Shown piece by piece: positions 44,542-54,312 of a stretch of DNA of 64,000 bases (the stretch's first letter is position 1; each line of letters opens with the position of its first letter). The translations under genes and the position numbers were made by a program. The DNA comes from Chelatococcus sp. YT9 (GTDB lineage Bacteria; Pseudomonadota; Alphaproteobacteria; Rhizobiales; Beijerinckiaceae): positions 1,236,001 to 1,300,000 of the forward strand of contig NZ_JAHBRW010000001.1 in assembly GCF_018398315.1 (NCBI RefSeq), written 5' to 3'. Under the pieces are notes generated by a model. It saw only the letters and a list, made by a program, of their open reading frames with translations. It ran no database searches and was not told the origin of the DNA.

Positions 44542-47124
44542 TCATCCCTCCGCTGGAATGACTGCAGCACCCCCGCCAGTGGTAACAGGTGCCGAACCGC
44601 CGGGGATCTCCACGCGATCCTGCGCCGTGAGGACATGGTCACCCTCGAAACGGATGATCTGCGAGAAAGCGCTCAGATCGAAGGTGGAAGGCACCACCGC
44701 GATGAGGCTGCCGTTCGCCATGAACAAATCCAGGCGCTCCATCAGGGCGGCGATCTCGGCGATGGAGAGACCGTTGAAAACTCCATCGAGAACAAGAAGA
44801 TCCGGACGGCGGACGAGGCAGCGCGCCAGATCGATCAGTGCGACGTTCAGGTGCTGGAGCCGCTCCGCCCCGTGGCTGACATGGGCAGACAGGCCGAGAC
44901 GCAGCACGTCCTCATCGAGGCCGAGATTGCTGAGAACGCGCCGCGCGGTCGCGTGAACCTTGTCCTCCGCGCCGGCCACGTCATAGGCGATGCGCCCGAA
45001 TAGAAGGTTATCGCTGAGCGAGGCGGCGGCGCAGATCGCATCCGCTTCATAGAACGAGATCGCCGGCCTGAGGCTAGGTGGAAGCAGCCGCGCAAAAGTG
45101 TGCCGAGCTGCAACGAGGCGTTTTTCCATCGCCTCGTCGAGAACGCCGAGACGATGCCGCGCTTCACAGTAGCGAAGTGCGAGGGCTATCTGCCGGTCAC
45201 GATCACGCCCGGTCTCTGCCGACCGCCGACGCTCCGATCGACGCGCCACCATGTCGGCGCAGAGGCCACGCTCGGCGGCGCTGAAGAAGGCGAAGCGCTG
45301 GAAGAGCGGATGCCCGTCCGGCACGCCGTCGAAGATCTCCACGAGGCTGGAGGCAATGGCAAACCCCATCTCCGCGAGCGGGCGCGTCAGATCCTCGGCT
45401 TCGAGCACAGCCCGCAGGAAGGGGTTGGAGGCAAGATGGACCTCTCGGAACGTGTCGCCGACGGGTACCCCATGCAGAATGTTCTCAGCGACGGTGCCGT
45501 AGCGATTGTAGCGATTGGGCTCGAAGGGATCGACCAGGTCGCCCAAACCGTTGGAGCTGAGCTCCGCCCGGATAGCACGGCGGACCTCCACCACCCGCTC
45601 CGCCAGTCTGGGCGCCGTCTGGCTGCTGACACTTGTGGAGAGGCCAAGGGCATAGGCATCATCATCGATGCCGGCCGTGCGCATGACATCGCAGAGCACC
45701 GCATCGATGTCCTCTCCGCCAAGATCGGGGGCTCCATAGAGAATATTTTGACGCAAGGTGCCGTCGAGAATGATGGGTGTATGGCCCGCGAGCGCAACGC
45801 GTCGGGCACGGCGAGCGGCCGGCACCGTAAGAAGATTGATGCCGTCCAGCTTGATCTCACCCGAGGAGGGCTCAAGCGCTCCACCGAGCGCCGCCGCAAT
45901 GATATGTCCGCCTCCCTCATCATCCGTCACCAGAGCCGTGCGTGTCGGCAAAGGAATATCGAGGTCGACAGCAGATAGCCGATGGCTGGTCAGCGGATCG
46001 AAAATCGACGCCCGGTCGATACGGAGCTGGCTCCAATTTTCCGGCAAATCTGTATCGGAAAAACGCCGGGCCCGCGCCTTGAGGTCGCCGATCGACCGCG
46101 CGATCTCGTCGAAGAGTTGCGTTGCGGCATGCCGCTCGCGCGTCCAGAGCGCCATGGCCTCGACGGGGCGGATCAGCAGGAATGCCGCGCTGACGGCGGC
46201 CAGCAGACCACCGGGTGTGAGCTTGCCCTGCATCATCAGCCAGCCCCCCACCATGAGCATCAGCACCGGCATGCCATCGCGCACGATGCGCAGGGCGATG
46301 CCCAGAAGCGTTAGCTGGCCTAGCGGCGGCCGGTGCTTGTGCGCGACATTGGCCAGACGCTCGGCGAAATGCTCGGCCTCGCCGTCAGCCGTGCCGTGCA
46401 CGCGAATCGCGGGCAGGCGCTCGACCGCGTGACGCCCCATCTGGATCGCCTCGGTCTCGCCCGCGCTCATGCGCCTCACCATCGTGTCCCGCTCGGCCTC
46501 CCGTGCCGGGACGAGCATAGCGTCGAGCATGGCCGCCACCATCAAGGCCACGCCAAGCCAGAGGTTCAGCGTGAAGACGAACAGGATGACGATCACGCCT
46601 TCGGCGAAAAACAGCGCGGGCGCCGCCAATGCCCGCCCCAGGAACGGCGTGACAGTCGCAACGCGATGACCGAGCGAGGTGATCGCGTTCTCCACGGCCT
46701 CGCTGGTGGTGCGTTCAGCCACCAGATGGCGAAAGAGAAGGAGCCTGAGGTCGTCGGCAAGGCTAGGCCCGAGGCGCGCGCTGATCAGCCGGATGGACAC
46801 CCTGAGCACCGCCCTGAGGAGGACGAGCGCGGCAATGACCATCAACCCGACCGTGAAAGCCTGGTCCCGGCTCAGCGGAAAGCCGGAGAAGAGCACCCGC
46901 TCGCCCCCGAAGTGCCACGACAGGGGCAAGGCGAGCCTCAGGAAGGCATCGACCTGACCGTCCGCGCCCGCGTTGCCGATGAAGACCATATCGACGAGTT
47001 CGCGCGGCACCAGCAACAGCAGCCATACCACCGGCAACAGCACGGCGACGATGAGGAAAGCCAGACAATGGACGCCCCGGCTGCGAGTCCAGACATATCG
47101 GATCGGATTGCGTTCCATCAACAA
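44542..47124 (-). CDS. Degenerate ABC exporter-like protein (no Walker A lysine)
   Basis: An 860-residue protein with an N-terminal six-helix exporter-like membrane domain (about 15-320) followed by a nucleotide-binding-like region. The place expected for Walker A reads TDDEGGGHI (400-408), with no lysine or following Ser/Thr. The signature region is SHGAERLQ rather than SGGQ-like, and Walker B LLVLDG (776-781) lacks the glutamate. Between them lie three copies of an ENIL-type module (about 459-464, 547-552, 705-710), whereas a normal exporter has one. A large insertion (about 510-690) is not part of a standard ABC domain. The frame is intact, so it looks like a maintained, non-hydrolysing relative. 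An ATG two codons in is an alternative start. Confidence 0.8.
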   Translation of the reverse strand: MLMERNPIRYVWTRSRGVHCLAFLIVAVLLPVVWLLLLVPRELVDMVFIGNAGADGQVDAFLRLALPLSWHFGGERVLFSGFPLSRDQAFTVGLMVIAALVLLRAVLRVSIRLISARLGPSLADDLRLLLFRHLVAERTTSEAVENAITSLGHRVATVTPFLGRALAAPALFFAEGVIVILFVFTLNLWLGVALMVAAMLDAMLVPAREAERDTMVRRMSAGETEAIQMGRHAVERLPAIRVHGTADGEAEHFAERLANVAHKHRPPLGQLTLLGIALRIVRDGMPVLMLMVGGWLMMQGKLTPGGLLAAVSAAFLLIRPVEAMALWTRERHAATQLFDEIARSIGDLKARARRFSDTDLPENWSQLRIDRASIFDPLTSHRLSAVDLDIPLPTRTALVTDDEGGGHIIAAALGGALEPSSGEIKLDGINLLTVPAARRARRVALAGHTPIILDGTLRQNILYGAPDLGGEDIDAVLCDVMRTAGIDDDAYALGLSTSVSSQTAPRLAERVVEVRRAIRAELSSNGLGDLVDPFEPNRYNRYGTVAENILHGVPVGDTFREVHLASNPFLRAVLEAEDLTRPLAEMGFAIASSLVEIFDGVPDGHPLFQRFAFFSAAERGLCADMVARRSERRRSAETGRDRDRQIALALRYCEARHRLGVLDEAMEKRLVAARHTFARLLPPSLRPAISFYEADAICAAASLSDNLLFGRIAYDVAGAEDKVHATARRVLSNLGLDEDVLRLGLSAHVSHGAERLQHLNVALIDLARCLVRRPDLLVLDGVFNGLSIAEIAALMERLDLFMANGSLIAVVPSTFDLSAFSQIIRFEGDHVLTAQDRVEIPGGSAPVTTGGGAAVIPAEG

Positions 47125-47491
47125 TACCGGTGTTCAGCGGCAGTGGCCGGGTTCCCGCCGCCTAAATCGCATCCGGCCCCCACAACTTCAAATCCCATTG
47201 GGTGATGCGGTCAATAAGTTGCTATCGGATCGGCAAATTGAAAGAGGCTGCGGCAAGAATGCCCGCCAAGCCTGCATGCCCGCCAGGCCTGAATGCCCGC
47301 ACCAAGCCTGAATGCCCGCTTGGCCCGCTTCCCCGCGGTTGGCCTTGTGGACCCTCTGGATGGCTCGCGGCTTAGTTTAATGCGTCAGTTCGACCTTGAC
47401 TCGCGCACGGCCAATGCCGACAACGCCTTGCACCCGGTTTCGCCCACCGGATGTCGCCCGTGCCGTCCACAGCTGCCAAGGATCTTGATTT
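47125..47491. other. Intergenic region upstream of dapD
   Basis: A 367-bp divergent spacer. It includes four ATGCCCGC-containing repeats (listed separately). No gene was seen. Confidence 0.5.
47255..47319. repeat. Short tandem repeats, four ATGCCCGC units
   Basis: ATGCCCGC occurs at 47259, 47276, 47293 and 47312, three of the units preceded by AGGCCTG- or AAGCCTG-like sequence. The period is 17, 17 and 19 bases. The array lies about 170 bases upstream of dapD. Confidence 0.6.
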
Positions 47492-48343
47492 ATGAGCACT
47501 GAACAACTCGCTTCCGTCATCGAGACCGCCTGGGAGGCGCGTGCCGAGATCAGCGCCGCGACACAGGGCGAAGTTCGCGACGCGGTGAACGAGTCGCTCC
47601 TCCTCCTCGACAGCGGGAAAAAGCGCATTGCCGAGAAGGACGCCGCCGAAGCGACGGGCTGGCGCGTTAATCAATGGCTGAAGAAAGCCGTCCTTCTTTC
47701 CTTCCGCCTCAACGACATGGCCGTCATCCCGGGCGGGCCGGGCGAGGCGGTCTGGTGGGACAAGGTTCCCTCCAAGTTCGACGGCTGGGGGGCGGGTGAG
47801 TTCAAGGCGGCCGGCTTCCGCGCCGTGCCGAATTGCACTGTGCGCCGGGGGGCCTACATCGGCCCGAACGTCGTGCTGATGCCCTCCTTCGTCAATCTCG
47901 GGGCCTATGTCGACGAAGGAACTATGGTCGACACCTGGGCGACCGTCGGCTCCTGCGCGCAGATCGGCAAGAACGTGCACCTCTCGGGCGGCGTCGGGAT
48001 AGGCGGCGTGCTCGAGCCGCTGCAGGCGGGGCCCGTGATCATCGAGGACAATTGCTTCATCGGCGCCCGCTCGGAGGTGGTCGAAGGCGTGGTCGTCGGA
48101 GAGGGCGCCGTACTGTCGATGGGCGTTTTCATCTCGTCGTCCACCAAGATCGTGGATCGCGCCACCGGCGAGGTGTTCTACGGCCGCGTGCCGCCCTATT
48201 CGGTCGTGGTGCCAGGCAGCCTGTCCGGCAAACCCTTGCCGGATGGAACGCCGGGCCCCTCGCTCTACTGCGCCGTCATCGTCAAGCGCGTCGATGCCCA
48301 GACCCGCTCCAAGACGGCGATCAACGAGCTGCTGCGGGACTGA
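47492..48343 (+). CDS. dapD: Tetrahydrodipicolinate N-succinyltransferase
   Basis: A 283-residue enzyme of lysine and diaminopimelate synthesis. The helical N-terminal domain leads into a left-handed beta-helix of hexapeptide repeats ([52 protein letters not shown]). The typical WWDKVP and VPGSLSGK stretches are present. It is monocistronic here; downstream dap genes are not in the window. Confidence 0.96.
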   Translation: MSTEQLASVIETAWEARAEISAATQGEVRDAVNESLLLLDSGKKRIAEKDAAEATGWRVNQWLKKAVLLSFRLNDMAVIPGGPGEAVWWDKVPSKFDGWGAGEFKAAGFRAVPNCTVRRGAYIGPNVVLMPSFVNLGAYVDEGTMVDTWATVGSCAQIGKNVHLSGGVGIGGVLEPLQAGPVIIEDNCFIGARSEVVEGVVVGEGAVLSMGVFISSSTKIVDRATGEVFYGRVPPYSVVVPGSLSGKPLPDGTPGPSLYCAVIVKRVDAQTRSKTAINELLRD

Positions 48344-48357
48344 GCTGAGTTGATGCT

Positions 48358-48378
48358 CGCGCGGATTCAATCCGCGCG
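48358..48378. terminator. Hairpin at the convergent ends of dapD and the DSD1-type gene
   Basis: CGCGCGGA pairs with TCCGCGCG across a five-base loop. It begins just after dapD and overlaps the stop of the convergent gene. There is no T tract, so it may act only weakly. Confidence 0.45.
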
Positions 48379-49533
48379 GCCGCGTCCCTCGACGGCCCAT
48401 TGCGCCACAAGCCTGTCGCCATCGACCACATGCAGAACATCGTGCATGTTGATGGTGGGATCGCAGTGCGGAACCGTGCATTCGACGACCGTGCCAATGG
48501 GCAGGGTGGCGCAGCCGGAGGCTGGAAGGATGCGGCCGAATTCATCGCCGCACCATTCGATCGTACCGACAAGCCGCTCGCCTGAAGGTCCCGGAAGCAG
48601 CACGCGCGGCGGCGGTCCGTCCCAGGCGAAGCTCTTGCTGCCCCCATCGGTGATGGCGAAGCCTGCCGATGAATGGCCGATGACGGTGACAGCGATGCGC
48701 AGGGCCGAGCCGAAAACGAGCTCGCCGCTGCCCGCGATATCGACCGAATTGTAAGCCTCATCCATGAAGACATAGGAACCCGGCTGCACCTCCGTGAACA
48801 GGCGGCGCTCGGCATCCAGCACATGGCTGCCGGTGCCGCCGCCGGAGATGATGGCAGGGGCGAGCGAGGCAGCAGCGAGGGCGTCCAACATCGGCACCAG
48901 CCGCCGGGCAACCTCGTTGTTGGCCGCACGCCGCTGGTCAAAATCATCGATATGCTGGACACGCCCCTGATAGGCCTGCACCCCGGCAAAACGCAGATAA
49001 GGGTGGTCAGCCGCGGCACGCGCCAGCGCAACGGCATGGGCGGGCTCCGCCACGCCACTGCGCAGCAGGCCGACATCGAGATCAACCACCAGATCGATGC
49101 GCGTGTCATGCCGCCTGGCGGCGTCTCCATAGGCGGTTATGAGGTCCGCCCGGTCCGCCACCACCATCAGGCGAGCTCCGCGTGCGGATGCCTGCGCCAG
49201 CGCGTCGATCTTGGCGAAACTCGCCACAGGCGCTGTCAACATCAGATCGTCGATGCCGGCCCCGAACAGGGCGAGCAGCTCACCTGGCTTGGCGCAACAA
49301 ATGCCGAGCGCGCCTGCGGCGAGCTGCCGCCGCGCTATCTCTGCTGACTTGTGTGACTTGGCATGGGGCCGCATGCCGACACCCGCCCGCCGGCACGTCT
49401 CCGCCAGCGTTGCGAGGTTGCGCTCAAAGATCGGCAGGTCGAGCACCGCGGCCGGGGTTTCAAGATTTGCGCGGCTCGCCCCAATCCCCAATTTCGGCGC
49501 GTTCAACGCCGCTGCACCCACGCTGTTCATCAC
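48367..49533 (-). CDS. DSD1-family PLP enzyme (D-threonine aldolase / D-serine dehydratase-like)
   Basis: A 388-residue fold-type III (alanine-racemase-like) PLP enzyme. The PLP lysine is K59 in MRPHAKSHKS, and the C-terminal metal site typical of the family is H356-C357 in VPHCDPTINMHD. Members cleave D-threonine or 3-hydroxy-D-aspartate, or dehydrate D-serine, with a divalent metal. It is the last gene of the long leftward operon; its ATG overlaps the hydantoinase B stop by four bases. This suggests that a D-configured hydroxy-amino acid is released or used by the pathway. Confidence 0.87.
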   Translation of the reverse strand: MMNSVGAAALNAPKLGIGASRANLETPAAVLDLPIFERNLATLAETCRRAGVGMRPHAKSHKSAEIARRQLAAGALGICCAKPGELLALFGAGIDDLMLTAPVASFAKIDALAQASARGARLMVVADRADLITAYGDAARRHDTRIDLVVDLDVGLLRSGVAEPAHAVALARAAADHPYLRFAGVQAYQGRVQHIDDFDQRRAANNEVARRLVPMLDALAAASLAPAIISGGGTGSHVLDAERRLFTEVQPGSYVFMDEAYNSVDIAGSGELVFGSALRIAVTVIGHSSAGFAITDGGSKSFAWDGPPPRVLLPGPSGERLVGTIEWCGDEFGRILPASGCATLPIGTVVECTVPHCDPTINMHDVLHVVDGDRLVAQWAVEGRGRAD

Positions 49534-51293
49534 GATTGTCGCTCCTGTCGGAGACGCCTTGTTGCGGCTGCGTCTACGGAGAGATCATCGTCGACGATGA
49601 CCCCGTAGTCACGCAATGCCCCCTCACGGGTCACCTTGCCCTCGCGGATGTCGTCGAGGACGCGCGACGCTTCCCGCAGGAACGGATTGCCATAACCACC
49701 GCCGCCAGCGCCCGTGAGGCGAAAGACATCGCCGGCCTTAGCCGTGAAGCTCTCCATCGGCATGGTCGGCAGATTGTGTGTGGTGCCGTCCAGCCTGATC
49801 AGGAGGTGCTCGGACGAAGAGCCCGTACCGCCACCCTCGACGCCGTAGGGCGGATGCGCACGCCGATCCCCACGCAAGGTGAAGCGCGCGTCTGTGAGAA
49901 ACTTGAAGCTGCGCACGAAGGCAAGGCCGCCTCGGAACTCGCCTGGCCCGCCGGAGTCCGGCACCAGGCCGTAATCGAGCACCTCGATCGGCATGTCCGT
50001 CTCGATCATCTCAACTGGCTGGTTCGAGAGATTGGCGGCGGGGTTCGAAATACCCTCGATGCCATCCTTGGTGGCGCGGGCACCCCAGGTCCCGACGACC
50101 ATCTCATTGAGCACGAACGGCCGGCCTTGGTGTATGCCACCCGATGCGAGCAGATACGGCCCGCCTTCCGAGCCACCAATGGCGCGTTCGGGCACCACCT
50201 GCGCCAGCGCCTGCATGATCGCATCGAAGACACGATAGCCGACGACCCCGCGGGCGCCGCAGGCCGCGGGATAGCGCGGATTGACCAGACACCCTTCCGG
50301 CGCGTGCACGGTGATAGGCCTGAGATAACCCTCGCAATTGGGAATATCCTGCTGCGACAGGCAGCGAATGGCGCTGAAGGCCGCCGATTCGGGAAGCGAA
50401 ATCGGACAGTTGATGCTGGCAGCCACCTGGTCAGCCGTGCCGGCAAAGTCGATGTCGATCGTATCATCGTTGACGGTGACGGTCGCCACGATGGGAAGCG
50501 GCGCCGGGTTCTCGCCCACGCCGTCAATATAGTCCGTCGCGCGATAGACGCCGTTCGGCAGATCGCGGATCGTCTCGCGCATCATTGCCTCGGCATGGTC
50601 ATGAAGGGCCTCGATATAGCTGTCGAGTTGCGCTTGCCCGTAACGGGCAACGAGGGCTTTCAGTCCCTCCTCCGCCACGTTGCATGCGGCGATCTGCGCG
50701 CGGATATCTCCGAGCACCTCGACCGGCGAACGCGTGTTCGCCTCCAAGATGCCGAGGACGGCTTCATTTGGTTTGCCGGCTTCATAAAGCTTGAGCAGTG
50801 GAAGTCTCAACCCTTCCTGCTGAATCTCTGTGGCATAGATGGCTACACTCCCGGGTACAATTCCGCCGAGGTCGGTGTGATGAGCGACGGTCGCCGCGAA
50901 GCCGGCCAGCACGCCGTCGGCGAAGATCGGTTTGAGAATATAGACATCCGGGAGATGTTGCCCGCCCGACCCGTAGGGATCGTTGGCAATGAGCACATCG
51001 CCCTCCTTGAGCGAGGCGCCGAAACGCTCTCGCACGAACTGCATGATACGCGGGAATGAACAGAGCTGGATCGGCAGCGTAAGACCCTGCGCGATGACCC
51101 TGCCCTTCGCGTCGCAAAGGCCGGTCGAATAATCCATGATGTCGCGCACGACCGGGGAATAGGCGCTGCGCATGATGATCAGCGCCATCTCGTCAGCGGT
51201 GGAGGCGAGCGCGTTGCGGATGACCTCGAGGGTGATCGGGTCGATCGCGCAGGCAGCGCGCGCCCCGGCAGCGCTCATGTCAGCTTCGCTCAT
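49530..51293 (-). CDS. Hydantoinase B / oxoprolinase family subunit
   Basis: A 587-residue HyuB-type subunit. It begins near DPITLEVIRNALASTADEMALIIMRSAYSPVVRD and has GDVLIANDPYGSGGQHLPD, EGCLVNPRYPAACGARGVVGYR and a Gly-rich C-terminal GAGGGGYGNPFLR, all hallmarks of the family. With HyuA it forms an ATP-dependent amidohydrolase acting on hydantoins, oxoproline or similar cyclic amides. It overlaps HyuA upstream and the DSD1-type gene downstream by four bases each. Confidence 0.93.
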   Translation of the reverse strand: MSEADMSAAGARAACAIDPITLEVIRNALASTADEMALIIMRSAYSPVVRDIMDYSTGLCDAKGRVIAQGLTLPIQLCSFPRIMQFVRERFGASLKEGDVLIANDPYGSGGQHLPDVYILKPIFADGVLAGFAATVAHHTDLGGIVPGSVAIYATEIQQEGLRLPLLKLYEAGKPNEAVLGILEANTRSPVEVLGDIRAQIAACNVAEEGLKALVARYGQAQLDSYIEALHDHAEAMMRETIRDLPNGVYRATDYIDGVGENPAPLPIVATVTVNDDTIDIDFAGTADQVAASINCPISLPESAAFSAIRCLSQQDIPNCEGYLRPITVHAPEGCLVNPRYPAACGARGVVGYRVFDAIMQALAQVVPERAIGGSEGGPYLLASGGIHQGRPFVLNEMVVGTWGARATKDGIEGISNPAANLSNQPVEMIETDMPIEVLDYGLVPDSGGPGEFRGGLAFVRSFKFLTDARFTLRGDRRAHPPYGVEGGGTGSSSEHLLIRLDGTTHNLPTMPMESFTAKAGDVFRLTGAGGGGYGNPFLREASRVLDDIREGKVTREGALRDYGVIVDDDLSVDAAATRRLRQERQS

Positions 51294-53371
51294 GCCGCGT
51301 CTCCACTGAGCGTGATGGCAATGTTGCCTGCCTCGTCGAGGCTCGCCGCCTGGCCCGGCCCGATGACACAGGTGCTGTCGTAGTCCTCGATCACGAAAGG
51401 TCCGCGCCGGGGCGTAGCGTCCAGGTCGCCGCGGCCGATGACCGCAACGGTCGCGGGTGTGCTCTCGGCGGCGAAGACGACGCTTCGATCGGCCCGCCGC
51501 AACGGCGTGTCAGGATGGAAATGCGGAGGCGGCGCGACGAGCGGCAGGCGCACGGTGAGGCGCGCATTGACGAGATGCACCTCATCACCTGCGGAGCGAT
51601 GACCGTAGGTGCGCTCATGCTCGCGATGGAACAGCTCCCTCAGCTCATTCACGGCAAGTCGTTCAGCCGGCACGGTGAGCTCATAAGCTTGCCCGACGTA
51701 GCGCAGATCGGCGGCCCGATGAAACGTCGCGGCCGCCTGATCATAGCCTTCCAGCGTCATGATGCGGCGGGCGTCTGCCACGAGCTCGTCGAACAAGGCT
51801 GCAAGCGCCGCGTCATCGATCTCCCCCGGCCGATGTCGAGACGGCCGCACGAATTCCTGCTCCACATCGGAGCGCAGCAGCCCGAGCGCGCTGAACACAC
51901 CGGCGCCGCGCGGAATGATGACGCGCCGGATCCCGAGCGCCATCGCAACCTCCGCTGCCACTACCGGCCCGTTACCTCCGAATGCCACAAGCGTCGACTG
52001 ACGGGGATCTCGACCGCGATAAGTGGACACGGCTTTGACAGCCCGCGTCATGGTGGTGACCGCGAGGGTCAGAACACCACGCGCCGTGCGCGACAATTCC
52101 AGCCCGAGCGGTCTCGCGACCTGATCGTTCAGCGCCGCGCGTCCAGCCTCCGCCTGAAGCGGAAAGGTGCCACCCGCGAGCGCCTCATTATTGATGTAGC
52201 CAAGCGTGAGAAAGGCGTCAGTCAGCGTCGCCCGTGTGCCACCAAGCCCGTAGCAGACAGGCCCGGGATAGGCGCCGGCGCTCTGTGGGCCGACCGAGAC
52301 CTGATTCATGCGGTCGATCGCAATAATGCTGCCGCCGCCGGCCCCGATCTCCGAGACATCGATGAACGGCATCTTGATGGGGTAGCCCCCGCCCTTGACG
52401 AGCTTGCTCGACAGATTGATGCCGGCGCCCACTTCGTATTCGGTTGTGCGCGCGGGCTGGCCGTCCTCCACCAATGCGGCCTTGGCCGTCGTGCCTCCCA
52501 TGTCAAAACTGATGATGCTGGGTTCAGCTTGGCCCGGAAAGAGGCGGGCACAGGCGATGACGCCGGCAGCCGGCCCCGACTCCACGAGCGACGCGGCGCG
52601 CCGGACCGCCGATTCCAGCCGCATGATTCCGCCGCCGGAATGCATCATGTCCACCGCGCAGGTGACGCCGATAGAGGCGAGCCGCGCGGTCAGGGCGCTG
52701 GCGTAGTTGCGAACCACCGGGCCGATATAGGCATTCACGACAACCGTGCTGGTACGCTCGTATTCTCGAATCTCGGGAAGGATCTCCGATCCCCGGCAGA
52801 TGTAGACATCCGGGCCGAGTTCGCGCCGGAGGATTTCCTCTGCCGCGATTTCGTGAGCGGGATTCGCGTAGGCATGCAGGAAGCTGATGGCAACCGCCTC
52901 AGCGCCGGCTTCGCGGAAGTGCCGCGCGGCGGCAACGACATCGTCCTCCGACAACGGCAGCCTCACGCCGCCGTCGGCGCTCAGTCGCTCGCGCACTTCA
53001 AGCCTGAGCCGCCGCGCCACGAGCGGTTTCGGCTTGTCATACTGAAGGTCATAGAGCACGGGGATGCGCAGCCGGCGCATCTCCAGCACGTCGCGGAAGC
53101 CGGCCGTCGTCAACAGGCCCGTGCAGGCGCCCTTGTATTCCAGGATCGCATTGGTCGCGACGGTCGTCGCGTGGACTATGCCGGTGATACGATCGGGCGT
53201 GGTCTGAAACTCCTCGACCAGCGCCTTGATCGCCATGGCGATACCACGACTATAATCGTCAGGCGTTGAGGGCACCTTGCGCGTTTCTATCAAACCATCG
53301 TTGCGCGCAACAACCACATCGGTGAACGTGCCGCCGATGTCGACGCCTATCCTATAACTATGTTGGGACAT
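51290..53371 (-). CDS. Hydantoinase A / oxoprolinase family subunit
   Basis: A 693-residue HyuA-type subunit with the actin-like ATPase N-terminus RIGVDIGGTFTDVVV, then STPDDYSRGI, VNAYIGPVV, MHSGGGIM, SFDMGGTTAKAAL and AFGGNGPVVA, typical of the large family. The exact substrate (hydantoin, N-methylhydantoin, oxoproline, related cyclic amides) cannot be set from sequence. It is 32 bases downstream of an ABC transporter ATPase and overlaps HyuB by four bases. Confidence 0.93.
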   Translation of the reverse strand: MSQHSYRIGVDIGGTFTDVVVARNDGLIETRKVPSTPDDYSRGIAMAIKALVEEFQTTPDRITGIVHATTVATNAILEYKGACTGLLTTAGFRDVLEMRRLRIPVLYDLQYDKPKPLVARRLRLEVRERLSADGGVRLPLSEDDVVAAARHFREAGAEAVAISFLHAYANPAHEIAAEEILRRELGPDVYICRGSEILPEIREYERTSTVVVNAYIGPVVRNYASALTARLASIGVTCAVDMMHSGGGIMRLESAVRRAASLVESGPAAGVIACARLFPGQAEPSIISFDMGGTTAKAALVEDGQPARTTEYEVGAGINLSSKLVKGGGYPIKMPFIDVSEIGAGGGSIIAIDRMNQVSVGPQSAGAYPGPVCYGLGGTRATLTDAFLTLGYINNEALAGGTFPLQAEAGRAALNDQVARPLGLELSRTARGVLTLAVTTMTRAVKAVSTYRGRDPRQSTLVAFGGNGPVVAAEVAMALGIRRVIIPRGAGVFSALGLLRSDVEQEFVRPSRHRPGEIDDAALAALFDELVADARRIMTLEGYDQAAATFHRAADLRYVGQAYELTVPAERLAVNELRELFHREHERTYGHRSAGDEVHLVNARLTVRLPLVAPPPHFHPDTPLRRADRSVVFAAESTPATVAVIGRGDLDATPRRGPFVIEDYDSTCVIGPGQAASLDEAGNIAITLSGDAA

Positions 53372-53403
53372 TGATGTCGTCTCGACATTCCATTGATCTG
53401 TAT

Positions 53404-54312
53404 TCAGATGCGTTCAGCCAACCGACGGCTGGTAAAGATCTCAGGCTTCAAATCCGGCGATTTCTGCCGGCGAGTGCTTGCGCCAAGGCTTGAACCGGGA
53501 GCTCCGGAGCGACGTCCCGCAAGCCCCTTCGGCACAGCCGCAATCAGAAGCCGTGTGTAGTCGTGTTGCGGATTGTCCAGCACCTCACGGCATGCGCCCT
53601 GTTCCACGATGGCGCCATTGCGCATGACGATAAGCCGGCTACATAACGTGCGGACGAGCGCGAGGTCGTGGCTGATGAACACAAGCGTCAGGCCGAGCTC
53701 CCGCGTGAGCCGCGCCAGGAGATTGACGACCTGCGCCTGCAGCGAGACATCGAGCGCCGACACCGGCTCATCGGCAAAGAGGATGTCCGGCCGCATCGCG
53801 AGCGCCCGCGCGAGCCCGACGCGCTGTCGTTGGCCGCCGGACAGCTCGTGCGGCAAGCGTGGCGCAAGTTCCGCGCCCAGCCCGACCAGCGCGAGCAACT
53901 CATAAGCCTCCGCGGACCGCTCGTCGCGCGGCACACCCCGCAGAGCCAGGGTCTCGGTAAGGCAGAGCTCCACTGTCTTGCGCGGATTGAGCGCGCTGCT
54001 CGAATCCTGGAACGCCATCTGAACGCGCCGACGCCATGGCCCCGCATGGTCGCGCATCAGGTCGGCGAGGTTCTCACCGTCGAGCAGGATCTCGCCCGAC
54101 GTCGGCGCAATCAGCCCGACCGCGAGGCTCGCCAGGGTCGATTTGCCCGATCCGCTCTCGCCAACGATGCCTACCACGTCGCCGCGATGAATATCCAACG
54201 ACACATTGTCGAGCGCGACAAACGGCTTGGCGCGGGTGAGCACCCTGTCGATCAGGCCGCCGCGCGGATAGGATTTGGTCACGCCTCGAAGGGACAGAAG
54301 GGCCGCGCTCAT
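53404..54312 (-). CDS. Peptide-type ABC transporter ATPase (OppF/DppF-like)
   Basis: A 302-residue ATPase with Walker A GESGSGKST (51-59), signature LSGGQRQRVGLARAL, Walker B ILFADEP and the switch region SHDLALV. The sequence VQMAFQDSSSALNPRKTV identifies the OppF subgroup. It overlaps the OppD-like gene by four bases. The C-terminal tail after the family region is Arg/Ser-rich. I took the start MSAALLSLRG. Confidence 0.92.
   Translation of the reverse strand: MSAALLSLRGVTKSYPRGGLIDRVLTRAKPFVALDNVSLDIHRGDVVGIVGESGSGKSTLASLAVGLIAPTSGEILLDGENLADLMRDHAGPWRRRVQMAFQDSSSALNPRKTVELCLTETLALRGVPRDERSAEAYELLALVGLGAELAPRLPHELSGGQRQRVGLARALAMRPDILFADEPVSALDVSLQAQVVNLLARLTRELGLTLVFISHDLALVRTLCSRLIVMRNGAIVEQGACREVLDNPQHDYTRLLIAAVPKGLAGRRSGAPGSSLGASTRRQKSPDLKPEIFTSRRLAERI

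Noticed and set aside
49182-51059. A 625-residue plus-strand frame opposite the hydantoinase B gene
   Set aside because: It is antisense to a gene with clear hydantoinase motifs, has random-looking composition and crosses the operon junction.
51515-53269. A 584-residue plus-strand frame opposite the hydantoinase A gene
   Set aside because: Antisense shadow; Arg- and His-rich, with no recognisable domain.
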